A stretch of 64,000 nt of DNA from assembly GCA_036852015.1 (NCBI GenBank), contig JAANDG010000091.1, positions 282,913 through 346,912 of the forward strand. The letters are read 5' to 3'. The position numbers were made by a program, and so were the translations under genes. This DNA comes from Pelodera strongyloides (Eukaryota > Nematoda > Chromadorea > Rhabditida > Rhabditidae). A model generated the notes under the pieces. That model had not been told where the DNA came from. It made no database searches and saw only the letters and a list, made by a program, of their open reading frames with translations. Shown here in pieces: positions 13,090-23,692 of the stretch (position 1 is the first letter of the stretch; every line of letters begins with the position of its first letter).

Positions 13090-13320
13090 TTAAAGGGACA
13101 TCAATAACCGAGCCTTTAGGACTCCCGAGGTATAGAATAAGACAAGTCTCAATTCTTATCTTTATTCAAAACACCGACGTTTCGGCATAAGCCATTATCA
13201 AGGTGTAACCTGCAATTACACAAATAACTAACTATTAACAAAACATACATAAACGACACCAAATTTGCATACACAATAAAACATTTAACTGTCGAACTCA
13301 TTAAAAAGTGAAACATGGAT
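13090..13320. mobile_element. TTAA element fragment replacing pseudogene exons
   Basis: Homology with the intact paralogue stops at TTAA (13090-13093), where AGGGACATCAATAACCG begins. It resumes near 13321 (AGTAGTAAATAATATAC). The interval also contains GACGTTTCGGCATAAG and TTATCAAGGTG, typical of a foldback element end. It replaces one exon and the first half of another. No clean right terminus is visible, so insertion came with deletion. Confidence 0.55.
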
Positions 13321-13861
13321 ATGAGGAGTAGTAAATAATATACGGGTGAAGCCGGCAATCGCATTATTATAAGCACAATATTGATCTTACACTCAGTGAG
13401 TTGCATTTTAGTGGATAATCACTTAAAATCAATCACTTAAAAAAAACCAAAGGATCTTCTTTTATTTTTCCAAGCAGCGCGCCTAGCCCATTTGCCTGCT
13501 TTTGTTTACTGACCCGTGTTTTGTGATGTATATGGGTGGTCATCACCCAACAGAATATTGATCCGTTCGCGTCCCTTTTCAGTCCATCATTTTACAATTC
13601 TGAACACCCTTATGGTACACGTACACGATCGTACAAAAAATTGTGGTAAGACAGAAAATTTTATCCACGCATCTTGCCTACGGAAAAAAATAAGTTGAGC
13701 GGCAAGCTAACATGTACACAGTTATGTAATAGAATAAATGAAAAGAGCACGTGAACGTAAATCCTTTATTTAGTTATATAAGTATTATTTGAAGGTGATT
13801 TTGCCGTCGTAAGATCAAATAAGGTTTCGGCAATTTATGTCTTCTTTTATCGTGTTATTTT

Positions 13862-13988
13862 CCCTCAATTCTACCAGCCCGTGATAATCCTGGAGCTACG
13901 CGGCACAGCAACCCGCATGCGAATCTCTTCGGGGCTCAAAGTAGTGCATACTCACCCAATTTGCGTTCGAAACCCCCTAAAAATTGTT
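13862..13988 (-). pseudogene. Decayed last-exon fragment of a third GT31 copy
   Basis: On the minus strand the core LSPEEIRM of the GT31 last exon is preserved, and flanking sequence is alignable to 11353-11550 and 24664-24861. Stops and frame changes interrupt it. No other exon of this copy is recognisable nearby. Confidence 0.7.
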
Positions 13989-13989
13989 T

Positions 13990-14800
13990 ATGAACCACTG
14001 AAGAATCATTTTATCAACACAACCTTTACGCGTAAAGCATGAAGTCATTATCAGTTATCTTTTGAAATGATAGCGCCCAAATCTTTTCCCTTTGAATACG
14101 CCAAACACGGAAAAATTGAAATAAACAACGCGAAACGGACAATAACCTCTGATGAGTCACTTTCGGGGCAAATGAAAAAAGAATAATTAGCGGAATGGCA
14201 AATGCATAAAACAGTAAAAGAGGGAGGGTCACGCGACACTTTTTTTGCAGGACTTCCTTAGCCGGCATTACCCGTTTCACCCCAACGGTACGTTTTGAAC
14301 CATGAGCATAGGATTGCACGATATGTAATAGCCACTAAGTAACCATGTAAAACAACTAATAAAAAAAACGTAGGCCTAACTTGAACTGTAGTAGACTGTG
14401 ATGGTGAGAGACAAGACACCCATCTGACGAACACCGCGGGGCAGGAGTCGAAAGGAATTTTCCATCATTTGCTAAACGTATCAGATTCGCGAATTCGCTA
14501 TCGTTAGCAGATGATTTGGATTAGTACTTTTGCGGAACCCCGGTCAGGTCAGAACCACTGTCTTTTTCTTTCGACTATTGTAATGTCCCTCGTCTTGAAT
14601 AATTATTAATTTGGCAAAGCTTGTCAGCGCGAACAATTCTTTGCGCAATAAAAATGAAAATAGCATTGGTCCGGAGAGCGCAGAGTTCGAATTATGTGAC
14701 GCGGCAACACAAAAAACAGTCACAATCAGTTTATTCGAATGATATTTCGAAACTGACGTGAAGTAAAGTTGTGCAATTCTTATTCATGCTTTCGTGATTT
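13990..14800. other. No gene recognised
   Basis: Contains a 97-codon hydrophobic minus-strand frame (14026-14319) without splice-site or family support. Nothing else stands out. Confidence 0.5.
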
Positions 14801-14802
14801 AA

Positions 14803-16050
14803 ATAAAGGGACAGGTCCATCAAAATAAACGTATATTTACGATTTCTTCTTATTTTTTATTAATATTGTTTATTACAATATATACAAACTAAATTTTATC
14901 GGCATTTACCCCGGGGAACTTTTCCCGACGAGCTCAACGTATATTTCTACCGTTGCTTGGCCCTTCCTCTCGTTGCCTATACGCTCTGGTTCTCTGCCCT
15001 CTGGGTGTGCGCAGACCTTTTTCTCTGGCTGGCGCCCCTTTATTGAGCATACTCTCGCATGCCCAACTACAGCAAAAGCCTCGCATACGATCAGTGTTCT
15101 GAGCAGCCTCCTTTTTACGGGTTGCCACACTGCTCACACATTGAAACATCATAGATAATAATAATAACTGGCAAGCAATCGATCAATAAATACACGTGTA
15201 AGCAATCAACGAGTTTATCAAAGACATGGTCAAAGTGGTTATTGTGTCGGGTCCTTTTTGGAATCGGAACCCCTCGGAACGGTTTATCAACGAGTTAAGA
15301 TCCGTCGGTCAGACATCAAACTTGTCTGTGAGTGCCATTGATATCAGGATGGATAATCTAAATATTGTCATACAGTGGAGATAATTTGAGTTACACATGG
15401 CAAGTTTAAAACAATACTTCAAGGACTGATACCGAGAACTTCGTAGGATTAAAACCTGAGTACAAGCTTAAAGTTACCTGATATGCGGGTAGCCTTGGAA
15501 TAAACAGCAGACCCGTAGTTGTAGCTTCTCTTCGAATGGATCCAAAAGGGTTAACGGCACGTTAGTAGAACATCAAAAAGGGTGAGTGGAACTGGTGGGT
15601 ACGGGAAGTGAGCTGCATAAAAAAGAGAGACAATGAGTACGTGATAATCACTATTTTATGCCACGTGACTTGATTGCAATTGTCCTCGATTCCAGCTAAT
15701 TGCCGGCAATTGTTATCTGTGACTACGGTAGCTCATCTCGTTTATAAAGTTCGTAATGAAGGCATTATGCCAAATTTAAGAACAATCAGGGTCGAAACGG
15801 GGTTATCATGTAAAAGAACTTGATCCACTTTATCTATCAAGTACTCTCCTTCACACTTTTCCTTATTTGCAACTGTGTTATAACATAGCAAATTAAAATA
15901 TTTATTAGGACTAAATTGCTGCAGCTACGGTACCCTTATAAGTTGGGCTCGTCGTAAAAAAGTTCCCCGGGGTGAATGTGGAAAAAAATTAGTGTGTATA
16001 TATTGCAATAAAGCTGCTAATAAAATTATATTTCCTATCCCATAAAAATG
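14803..16050. mobile_element. Inverted-repeat element related to the satellite terminus
   Basis: Begins after TTAA (14799-14802) with ATAAAGGGACAGGTCC. About 130 bp of left end, including TTCCCCGGGG-type sequence near 14910-14930, is repeated in inverse orientation at 15945-16050. The right end stops at TCCTATCCCAT without TTAA, so it is imperfect. The subterminal part (14940-15070) matches the reverse complement of 10545-10670. No transposase is seen. The interior has no recognisable gene. Confidence 0.6.
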
Positions 16051-16186
16051 TGGTCATCGTACTGATGAGACCCAACTACAGCAAAAGCCTCGCATACGAT
16101 CAGGGTCGAAAAGGGGTTATCATGTAAAAGAACTTGATCCACTTTATCTATCAAGTACTCTCCTTCACACTTTTCCTTATTTGCAT
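15786..16186 (+). repeat. Pair of direct repeats near the element end
   Basis: The segment 15786-15868 (GGGGTTATCATGTAAAAGAA onward) recurs at 16100-16182. CAACTACAGCAAAAGCCTCG at about 15063 recurs at about 16073. Both suggest a duplication or gene-conversion event across the right end of the element. Confidence 0.8.
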
Positions 16187-16189
16187 TCA

Positions 16190-16860
16190 CTTTTGAATAT
16201 AATAATAATAATACTACTTGTTATTATGTGCAGGAGAACGACGAGAAAGAAGTTACAACGCGGGGAGTAATCAGTCTGCTGGCGGGTACTTTAGATTAAC
16301 AATGGATTGCTGTAAATTCCTTTCATTGGAAATCACTCGATGAAGTCCACTTTTCCTGAACATTTTCCCAAAATTGTGTTTTATTCAGTATTAGAATAAC
16401 AACAAAATAAATGTTTATTGGATTAACGAGTCGTAGGGATAAAGAAGGCACGTTCCTGAGGTAGTGGCTATTAGCTCGCAAACCAAAAGGTACCCCAAGT
16501 TGTTGGTTCGGTAAGGACACCATCATGCTAACAAGGGACCGTGTGCATCAATACATTGCATACGAAGCTGAAACTAGTAAGCACATAAACACATAAACAC
16601 AAGCAACACACTATTAAGTCATACATGATAAGTAACAAAAGAGAATAACGCAACACATATACAATACTAATCATATATGGTCATTACAATATTGATATTC
16701 ACATCACAGTCAAGGATACTAACACCTAGCAAGGGGCAGTGTCTCACAAAATTTAAATAAAATAGAGGTGAAGGGCTTTCAAACAGTGTAATCCGTAACG
16801 AATCAATGAAATCGTTTATGGTCTTGTTCCAGCTATCAAACACTTATTTCTCTAGGCAGT
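16190..16860. other. No gene recognised
   Basis: AT-rich sequence between element remnants. Short frames only. Possibly the 5' part of the Harbinger element that follows. Confidence 0.5.
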
Positions 16861-17526
16861 TTGTACGAACATACAAAGGATTTATGGTGTCCGCGAAAAA
16901 TTATGAGAAGAAAAACTAGGAAGTCGATCTTAGAATATGTTTCCAAAATGTTACGTAAAGAAAAACGGAAGAAACGGCTGAGCACGCCCTTTCCCGGACG
17001 CGCTCATGATAGTCGTGTTTTCAAAGAGAGTACTCTTTATACAAAGCTAAAGAGCGGCGCAAACAAAGAAATCCTTCTCGCGGATTCGGCTTATGCGGCG
17101 GAGATGTTCATCTTAAAGCCAATCATCAAGGACCAACCATCAGAGAAAGGTAAGCTTAATTTCAGCACTATCACTCAACAATCGACTCGACCTAAGTACA
17201 TAGATTTGACCAACTCGACATAACAAATCGGGTCATCTAGTAAGCAGCTGGGTGGTCCCCCTTTTGAAATAACGCAACTATTTCAGAGAACAACTACACA
17301 AATAATGTTTGCCGCGGACGCGTTTTGATCGAGAACTCCTTCGGATGTCTTAAACGCCAGTGGCACGCCCTACCCTACACTCCGAGCTGAGAGTGGCACC
17401 TAGGACAGCAGCGAAAGTCATTTATGCAACAGTGGTTCTGAGAAACATTTGCGTAAAGGCGAGGGAGCCAGCATTTACTGATACAATTCCTGCTTATGAA
17501 ATGGATCCCGACCCTCTTGCATTGTA
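16861..17526 (+). pseudogene. PIF/Harbinger (HARBI1-like) transposase remnant
   Basis: The first frame (16861-17223) contains FPGRAHDSRVFKEST and ILLADSAYAAEMFIL. These match the conserved second-Asp and third-block regions of the DDE_Tnp_4 nuclease of Harbinger transposases. After a frame change, 17305-17391 reads VLIENSFGCLKRQW, equivalent to the VERAFGRLK block. A stop and another shift follow, then an open tail from about 17391 ending in a stop at 17526. The N-terminal catalytic block is missing or unrecognisable. The element is dead here. It may have been the partner of the Myb/SANT-like gene on the other strand. Confidence 0.8.
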
Positions 17527-17765
17527 GACGGCAGTAGCCTGCAGTCCCATGTCTTGGACACTTATTTCTAACTTACTTTTGATTACGAAATATGCTTAAT
17601 GCTTATGGCAAGTTGGTCAAATCATAGAGAGTTGAATTGTGCACAGTTGCCTTAACTGGCTGATATGCAGTAGGGGGGGGGGGGACAAAACTGTAAGCAG
17701 TGGGAACGAAAGGTTCGCTCACATTATTACGGTCGCGAAAAGACACATAAAATTCCAGTTGAGCC

Positions 17766-17936
17766 TTAAAGCGAAATGCTAGCCCCTTTGGAAAATTTGC
17801 ATATGATGAGCAAATCCTATGTATCCTATGCTAATTTTGTACGATTGACGAGGACGATCGTACAATATTAGCATAGGATACATAGGATTTGCTTATCATA
17901 TGCAAATTTTCCAAAGGGGCTAACATTTCGCTTTAA
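17766..17936. mobile_element. TTAA-flanked foldback MITE
   Basis: TTAA (17766-17769) and TTAA (17933-17936) flank a near-perfect palindrome with arms of about 75 bp. It starts AGCGAAATGCTAGCCCCTTT and ends with the complement. It has no coding capacity. The terminal AGCGAAAT is shared with the MITE family at 27948, 41433 and 52354, although the interiors differ. Confidence 0.9.
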
Positions 17937-18214
17937 GCATATTTAATCTAATTTGATTTTCCTCATCCTCCTTTCACTTTCTGCATCGTTCCTCTTCCAA
18001 TTTTCGTTTTTGTGCATAAGTTTCAGTTCGGCCGTATCTGCTTTCGCTTTCCAATATCTGAATTCTTCCTTCTCAATATCGTTTCTTGTGGGGTGATCGG
18101 ACACTTCGAGCCGTGTTCTCCTAAATGAATGCTTACGTGTGATACTTTATAATACTAAAAGCCTACACTACTGCCGGTTTACTACCCATTTTGCGTTACG
18201 CATGCTTCCTCTTG

Positions 18215-18635
18215 TTAAAGGATCGCAGTCACTTCAAATTCGCCTGTGTACTTTAATTATCCATAAACATGAAAAAGTACCTAGAAAAATACTATTCCGG
18301 TGTCAATTTACTGAAAATTCCAGGGAAAGAAATCCCCGCGGTTGTGTTTTGATAAGGTACAGTATGACAGCGACAACTGACACAGTAGAGCAGACACTTT
18401 CCCTCTTCCCAGGTTTTCTTTGAATTGTCATCATTGGCAACCGGCCAGGTCCGGTTGCGATTTAGAAAACATCCCATTTTGTCTAAAATCAAAACGCACA
18501 AGGGATGTTTTTCCCTGTGATCTGTGATAAATGTTCCGTAAATTGGCATTGGAAAGGTATTTTTCCTAGGTATCTTTTTAAATTTATTGATAATTGAAGT
18601 AAGAAGACGAAATTAAAGTTACTGCGATCCTTTAA
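18215..18635. mobile_element. TTAA-flanked MITE with AGGATCGCAGT ends
   Basis: TTAA at 18215-18218 is followed by AGGATCGCAGT. ACTGCGATCCT precedes TTAA at 18632-18635. Inner inverted segments (AAAGTACCTAGAAAAATAC and its complement near 18560) extend the foldback. No protein is evident. Confidence 0.8.
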
Positions 18636-18830
18636 GCCTCCAGCCAGTTATTTCCCTTACTGTACTCATTTTTCTGTTTTTTTTTTCAAAAACGCGAATA
18701 ACTTGTTATTACGCTTTATAAAGGAGCAAGGTTTGAACGTGTGACTTTTTTTTTTTTCTGCGACGCAATATTTTTCAACGTTTCAAGTGTTTGGCATAAG
18801 TGACCCAACTTTCCCATAATACAACTCCAA

Positions 18831-19662
18831 TTATAAAGAAAAATAAACTAACTGTAATTTCGAGCGAGTTTTCTGTCTCTCTTCGAGGCTTTCCTTTGGG
18901 GTGCGAAGCTCCTTCTTTACTTTGAGGAGAGACGCGTCGTAATCTGCCGAACGAACCGGTGATGACATCGAAGTAGATAAATTGGTGACGGGATCAGGGT
19001 CCACGACCACAGTCGGTCCTGCGTCTGAAAAAGCACATGGTACGCCGCGCTGCGATAAACTAGGAATTGACAAGGAATAAGCAAAACTTTATTCTGATAT
19101 ATGCGTGGAATAGTAGAGAATCTATCAACACTTACCTTAACATGCATACACGCTGCTGCAGAATCAGAATGCAGAGAATCCAATCGAATACATGGTACAA
19201 ATAAGTAACAGAAAATAAACTAACCACCCGACTCCAGACCTCCTTCCACTCCAGTGACACTCTCTTCTTTTCTCAGAAACAATGTACATATATAATTGGG
19301 GGTTGGCGCAACTGCTTTGCCTTGTCCACCTCCCGTGCCAGTGTAATTCTTTTTCTGGAAAGGAGTCAAGGGTAAAGTAAAAAGTGAACGCAAACGGTAA
19401 GGAGACGTAACACAAAAGTTATATAGAAAATGAGGCGCAATTGCGTAAAGCGGATTTTGGCGATTGTTCCTCGATTTCTCTTAAATGTTAAGCTAGCCGT
19501 GCTCCTACCATTTCTGCCACTCGTTTCTTTGGAGTTATATTTGTGGAATTTTGTTTCGCGTCTTCAGAACCCTTCACACCCTTGTCCGAGTGGCCAGATT
19601 TTGAGTTGGAATTCTGGAATTGTCGTTGTTCAATCAAATGATTTGTCTTGTGTTCATAATAA
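18831..19662 (-). CDS. Myb/SANT-like (NAIF1-type) protein, 3 exons recognised
   Basis: Minus-strand exons 19509-19662, 19225-19354 and 18831-19024 join with matching phases (0, then 1). The middle exon opens with KKNYTGTGGGQG, resembling the Lys-rich TGGGP segment that ends the Myb/SANT-like domain of NAIF1-type and Harbinger-associated DNA-binding proteins. The preceding exon ends TPKKRVAEM. The last exon is acidic and then basic (SLLKVKKELRTPKESLEERQ). It either ends at the stop at 18831 or is spliced at a GTTAGT near 18852. The start exon was not found: a foldback element begins about 20 bp upstream of the first recognised exon. It may be the second gene of a Harbinger element with the transposase at 16861, or a domesticated host gene. 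Confidence 0.55.
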
Positions 19663-19683
19663 CTGCAGCGAGCAATTACACAT

Positions 19684-20396
19684 GTTCATCTCAAATCACC
19701 CCTCTTTTTATTGTTTTTATTGATAATAGCTCAAATATCATTCACAATGAAAATTAAATCAATCACAGAACAATGCGACTCGCAGAAGAAGCTTCCTTTA
19801 TTGGACACTAGTTGATCGGAAGCCAAAATCTAAACGCGAAAACTAATACCGTACACAGATCTCGCGGGCTAATGGCAATTAGCCAAGAGCGAATTAAATG
19901 ACTACACACACCGACGGAAAAAAATGACCTGCCGAGTGTAGTTTGTAGCCTGGTTAATTGCCATTAGCCCGCGAGATCTGTGTACGGTATTCGTTTTTGC
20001 GTTTAGGGCGCGTTTAAGATGGCCGAAAGAAAGAAAAAAATAGGTTTTCGGCCGTTCAGGTTGGCCGAAAAGAAAACTTTTAATACTAAGGGGAAATGAA
20101 AAAATACAGTAATTTTTTTCGGGTTTTGTCTGCGTCTCTTGTTTTTGCATTGTCTTTCAAAAGTTTTCTTTTCGGTCAACCTGAACGGCCGAAAACCTAT
20201 TTTTTTCTTTCTTTCGGCCACCTTAAACGCGCCCTTAGATTTTGGCTTCCGATCAACTAGCTTCCAATAAAGGAAGCTTCTTCTACGAGGCGTATTGTTC
20301 TGTGTTTGATTTACTTTTCATTGTGAATGATATTTGTGTTATTATCAATAAAAACAATAAAAGGAGGGGTGATTTGAGATGAACCTATCCCTTTAA
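19684..20396. mobile_element. Foldback MITE, copy A, carrying a nested insertion
   Basis: Ends TTCATCTCAAATCACC on the left and GGTGATTTGAGATGAA on the right, with a right-hand TTAA at 20393-20396. Long inverted arms include AAGCTTCCTTTATTGG, CGGAAGCCAAAATC and CGGGCTAATGGCAATTAGCC. A second copy lies at 22536-23016. Copy A is longer because another element sits in it at 20006-20234. The left TTAA is not preserved. Confidence 0.85.
20006..20234. mobile_element. Nested Harbinger-type MITE with TTA target duplication
   Basis: A 229-bp palindromic element with GGGCGCGTTTAAG ends, flanked by TTA at 20003-20005 and 20235-20237. The uninterrupted site is visible in copy B as GCGTTTAGATTTTGGC. A 3-bp TTA duplication and GGG-starting ends are typical of PIF/Harbinger. 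It is probably mobilised by an enzyme related to the remnant at 16861. Confidence 0.88.
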
Positions 20397-20399
20397 AGC

Positions 20400-20987
20400 A
20401 ACAACATCGATAATCTGATGATCGGATGAGTAAACTTATTATTACCCTTTTCCTACTTAGAAAGTTGACTTGATTATCAGATTATCTAATGTAGATTCAC
20501 TGATTGTCCTCTTGGGACCCAATTCGATTTGATTAGCGTAGTTTGTACTTTGTTCTTCATTATGCAGAATATTTCCCTTCGAACCTCCCCTTTTTGGTTG
20601 GGTTCATTCTTGGACTCTTTGTTGAAATTCTTTCCTCGTGTTTATTTTCATTAGCCGGAATTATGTCTAGAGGGTAAATGTGGTTTACCACCGCTTTATT
20701 GAACAACCTGTATGCTGTTGCACTATTGCTAAGATCTTATTTTGCCGTTAGTTCCTCTTATTATTTCGATTATTTTGCCCGTCCATTTGGCTCGTAGCAA
20801 AAATCGCAAGTAAGCGATTTCCTTCATTTTTTTCATTAGATTCGTATTAGGATTCTACGTGTTCTCGGAAAAAAAGATTTAGCGTTCAGCCAAAACTAAG
20901 GGAGCTACTTGCGAGAATTGTACGCCCTGTTTTACCATATGTATCCTTTAGAATCATTATTTTTGTTCGTTTTAGTGGGTTTTTAAC
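20400..20987. other. Intergenic, no gene recognised
   Basis: AT-rich sequence downstream of the kinase gene. No open frame with family support. Confidence 0.5.
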
Positions 20988-23692
20988 TTAGCGACTTGCC
21001 GGTAGGTACGGTTCGTGGAAGCTTGAAGTCGAAGTTTTCTTTTTTGGTGAGAAACTCTGTTGTGCTGCAGTGCCTTGCGATAGATCTGGAGCACTGACGA
21101 TTTTGGGTTTGGGAAAAAGCCTTCCAAAATCGACCGGCTCTTTTCCAACAACCTTCTGAAACAATAAGTAATTTTGCTACAAATTGTTACATAGCTTAAT
21201 TGACAAATAACGATTTCTGATAAATAACGTTTTATTGGATGAAACCTCGGGGATTTCTCGAGAACTTGTCTTTGGGCATCACTAATTGATTGCTTGATTA
21301 ACCTGTTTTTCATCGCTGACCAAGCGGAGTGCATCTTCGACTTTAATTCTGGAATCTGCGGCTTCAGTAGTACATCTAAATTCGAGTTGTGTAAGAAGAA
21401 AATGAGACGATTGCGAATACGAGGAATTTTCTGGAAACGTACATAACGGAGGGGTAATTAAGTCACAAACTCTTGGCTCTTGGCACAATTTACCTCTTTG
21501 TATTATCGATTATCGATCGTACATTTATATTATAGACTAGAGAGTTAAATCCGTATTATATCTAAGTTGTGGTAACATTATTCGGCGAGTTCATATTCGT
21601 TTTCTAGTCAGGAATCCGCAACTACCAAAAAAAAAGTCGTAGGCAGAACACCTACTTATATACTAGGCTCTCGAGCATTGGACCGTCCTCCTTTAGGAGC
21701 TCCCGCTTCAAATATTCCGCTGAACTGTATGAAAATACTGTATATGAACATAAAGAAATACGTGCAATACGTATCAGCAGTGTTCCAGAATCATAAATGT
21801 AGGTCAACTATTGGCACTGATGAGCAAAAATAAAATAAACCTCTTGTTGTTGATCTCCCAAACAGTGACACCTACCGCGAACATCTCGCTTGCGTAGGAA
21901 AACTGTAATGCCAGCATTATTCTTTCAGCTTATTCATACAAGTAAAGGTGCCAACCGAACTTGTTTGTTCATCGGAACTAAGTTGAACTGTGGGCTACTT
22001 ATTGGAATCATGTTAGGAGTTTACCAAACCGTTTAGTCAAGTTTGTGAGCTCTGAAAAAAAAACAAGCGTGAAAAGACTAACATCAGCAGGGAAATGCAC
22101 TTCCGGGGCTCGATATCCATCGGTGCCCCTTACGATGTCTCCTGTTATTGTGTTATTAACGTTGGATATGCCAAAATCGCACAATTTCAGTGTTCCCATA
22201 AGCGGACCCGGGTTTGTGACCAAAATGCTGAAATCAATTAGTTTGGGTAGTGGTCGTATGTGGTAGGTGCCAAGCGCGTTCTATGCTCCAAGGTCTCCAT
22301 TTGGGAGGTGAACAAATAATAAAGCGAGGTACAACGCATGAAGCTCCGCCACTTCGGGGCGGCGCACTCGGCCTAGGGTGCGCGGTAGGTGAGCGAAAGG
22401 GCATTCAAATTAAGTTGGCGTACACGCGGGTCACTTTTTGTAGGGTCCGCGGCAGGCGCGCCACACATGCGCTCCAGGAGACCGCCGAAGGTGCTCAGGC
22501 TCACGAGAAAGAGGCCCACGAGAAAAAAGTCTTTCTTAATTTACATATAGTTTCATCTCAAAAACCCCCATTTTTTTATTAATAATAGCACAAGTATTAT
22601 TCACAATGAGAATTAAATCAATCACAGAACTATACGCCTCGCAGAAGAAGCTTACTTTATTAGAAGCTAGGTGATCGGAAGCCAAAATCTAAACGCAAAA
22701 ACTAATACCGTACAGATCGCGCGGGCTAATGGCAATTAGCCAAATTACAAACTACACTCGGCAGGACATTAGTTCCCTCGGTGCATTATCATTTAATTGT
22801 CCTTGGCTAGTTGCCATTAGCACGCGCGATCTGTGTACGGTACAAGTTGTTGCGTTTAGATTTTGGCTTCCGATCACCTAGTTTCCAATAAAGGAAGCTT
22901 CTTCTGCGAGGCATATATTTCTATCATTGATTTAATTCTCATTGTGAATGATATTTGTGCTATTATTAATAAAAACATTAAGAATAGCGGTGATTTGAGA
23001 TGAACCCACCCTTTAAACGTCACTTTTCGTAGGGTCTGCGGCAGGCGCGCAGCACATGCGCCCCAGGTGCGCCGTAGGTGCGACATGAAACGTCTACATA
23101 TACGAATTATTGTCTTACTTTTCTGGTTTAATATCCCTGTGTAGAACCTTTTCTCTCTTAAGATATTCGAGACCCGATAGCATGTCGTGCACAAATGACA
23201 GTCGAATTTTCTCACCGAAAACGAAATCTTCGTCTTTAATATCTGTAATAGACCCAGTAATATGTACATAAGTATCTATTCCTGTGTACCTATTATTTGT
23301 TATTCTGGACAAAACTTACAGTGTCGCAGAGAAGGACCGCATAGTTCCATATCTATTGACATGGTCCTAGTTTTGATGTCCCAAGTGTGGCCATAATATA
23401 ATACAATGTTTTTGTTTCTGAGACTTTGAAATATTGTCACTTCTCTCCCTGCACGAGCTCGCTCATCTTCAGTTTTGCATTTGATAGTTTTCGTTGCACT
23501 TGCCAGGGTAGTCTCACTGCGCCTAAAAAATGTTTGTTTAACGTTCGAGAAGAGTAATTTAATTACTTACAAAATAAAAATAAGTAATATAAATAAAACA
23601 AAATAAGTAAAATACCGAACACTGCCTTGTCCACCACACGCAATTAAATCTATCTTGCTCGAACACGGCTGCATTTCGCCATCCATATCCAT
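20988..23692 (-). CDS. Eukaryotic protein kinase, 8 exons, 338 aa
   Basis: Exons 23616-23692, 23320-23522, 23119-23242, 22083-22227, 21841-21902, 21656-21724, 21303-21471 and 20988-21155 close in phase. ATG at 23692 follows an in-frame stop. The kinase set is complete: Gly-loop GGQGSV (20-25), beta3 Lys in ATKTIK (Lys37), alphaC Glu (Glu53, REVTIF), hinge MELCGPSL, catalytic HRDIKPEN (128-135), CDFG (151-154) and YRAPE (173-177), then FAVGVTVWE and ADSRIKVEDAL of the C-lobe. HRDIKPEN points to a serine/threonine kinase. I cannot name the family. The 60-residue tail is Ser/Lys-rich. The exon 6 and 7 borders (21656, 21471) are the least certain: exon 6 could end in a stop. A foldback element and a GC-rich repeat occupy the 0.9-kb intron 3. 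Confidence 0.85.
22430..23067. repeat. 49-bp GC-rich direct repeats flanking MITE copy B
   Basis: GTCACTTTTTGTAGGGTCCG onward at 22430-22478 recurs at 23019-23067 with few differences. The repeats bracket the foldback element inside a kinase intron. The left GC-rich block (22260-22510) has no recognised gene. Confidence 0.8.
22536..23016. mobile_element. Foldback MITE, copy B, TTAA-flanked
   Basis: TTAA at 22536-22539 and 23013-23016. Long inverted arms are shared with copy A at 19684-20396, including CGGAAGCCAAAATC and its complement and the GGCTAATGGCAATTAGCC core. It lies in intron 3 of the kinase gene and has no coding capacity. Confidence 0.88.

Larger units (their letters stand above)
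11353..13570 (-). pseudogene. GT31 (C1GALT-type) galactosyltransferase pseudogene
   Basis: Paralogue of the gene at 24664-27807, read on the minus strand. Surviving exons are 13514-13570 (GSIFCWVMT), part of the WKTRLALFYTYTK exon near 13028-13090, 12680-12794, 12215-12348 (GYILSRGAMR), 11872-12004 and 11353-11550 (HHLSPEEIRM). Damage is multiple. The exon equivalent to 26418-26501 is missing. A 5-bp deletion near 13028 removes a Trp codon and the donor GT. The metal-binding Asp-Glu-Asp is Gly-Glu-Asp. Three AAAAAGCGT-type units insert stop codons, the first at 11872-11874. GGPGY has become GVPGY. The 5' exons are absent beyond 13570. The last exon is still fully open (66 codons), so decay is fairly recent or the remnant was copied late. 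Confidence 0.85.

Noticed and set aside
14026..14319. 97-codon hydrophobic minus-strand frame
   Set aside because: No splice or family support in an element-rich region.
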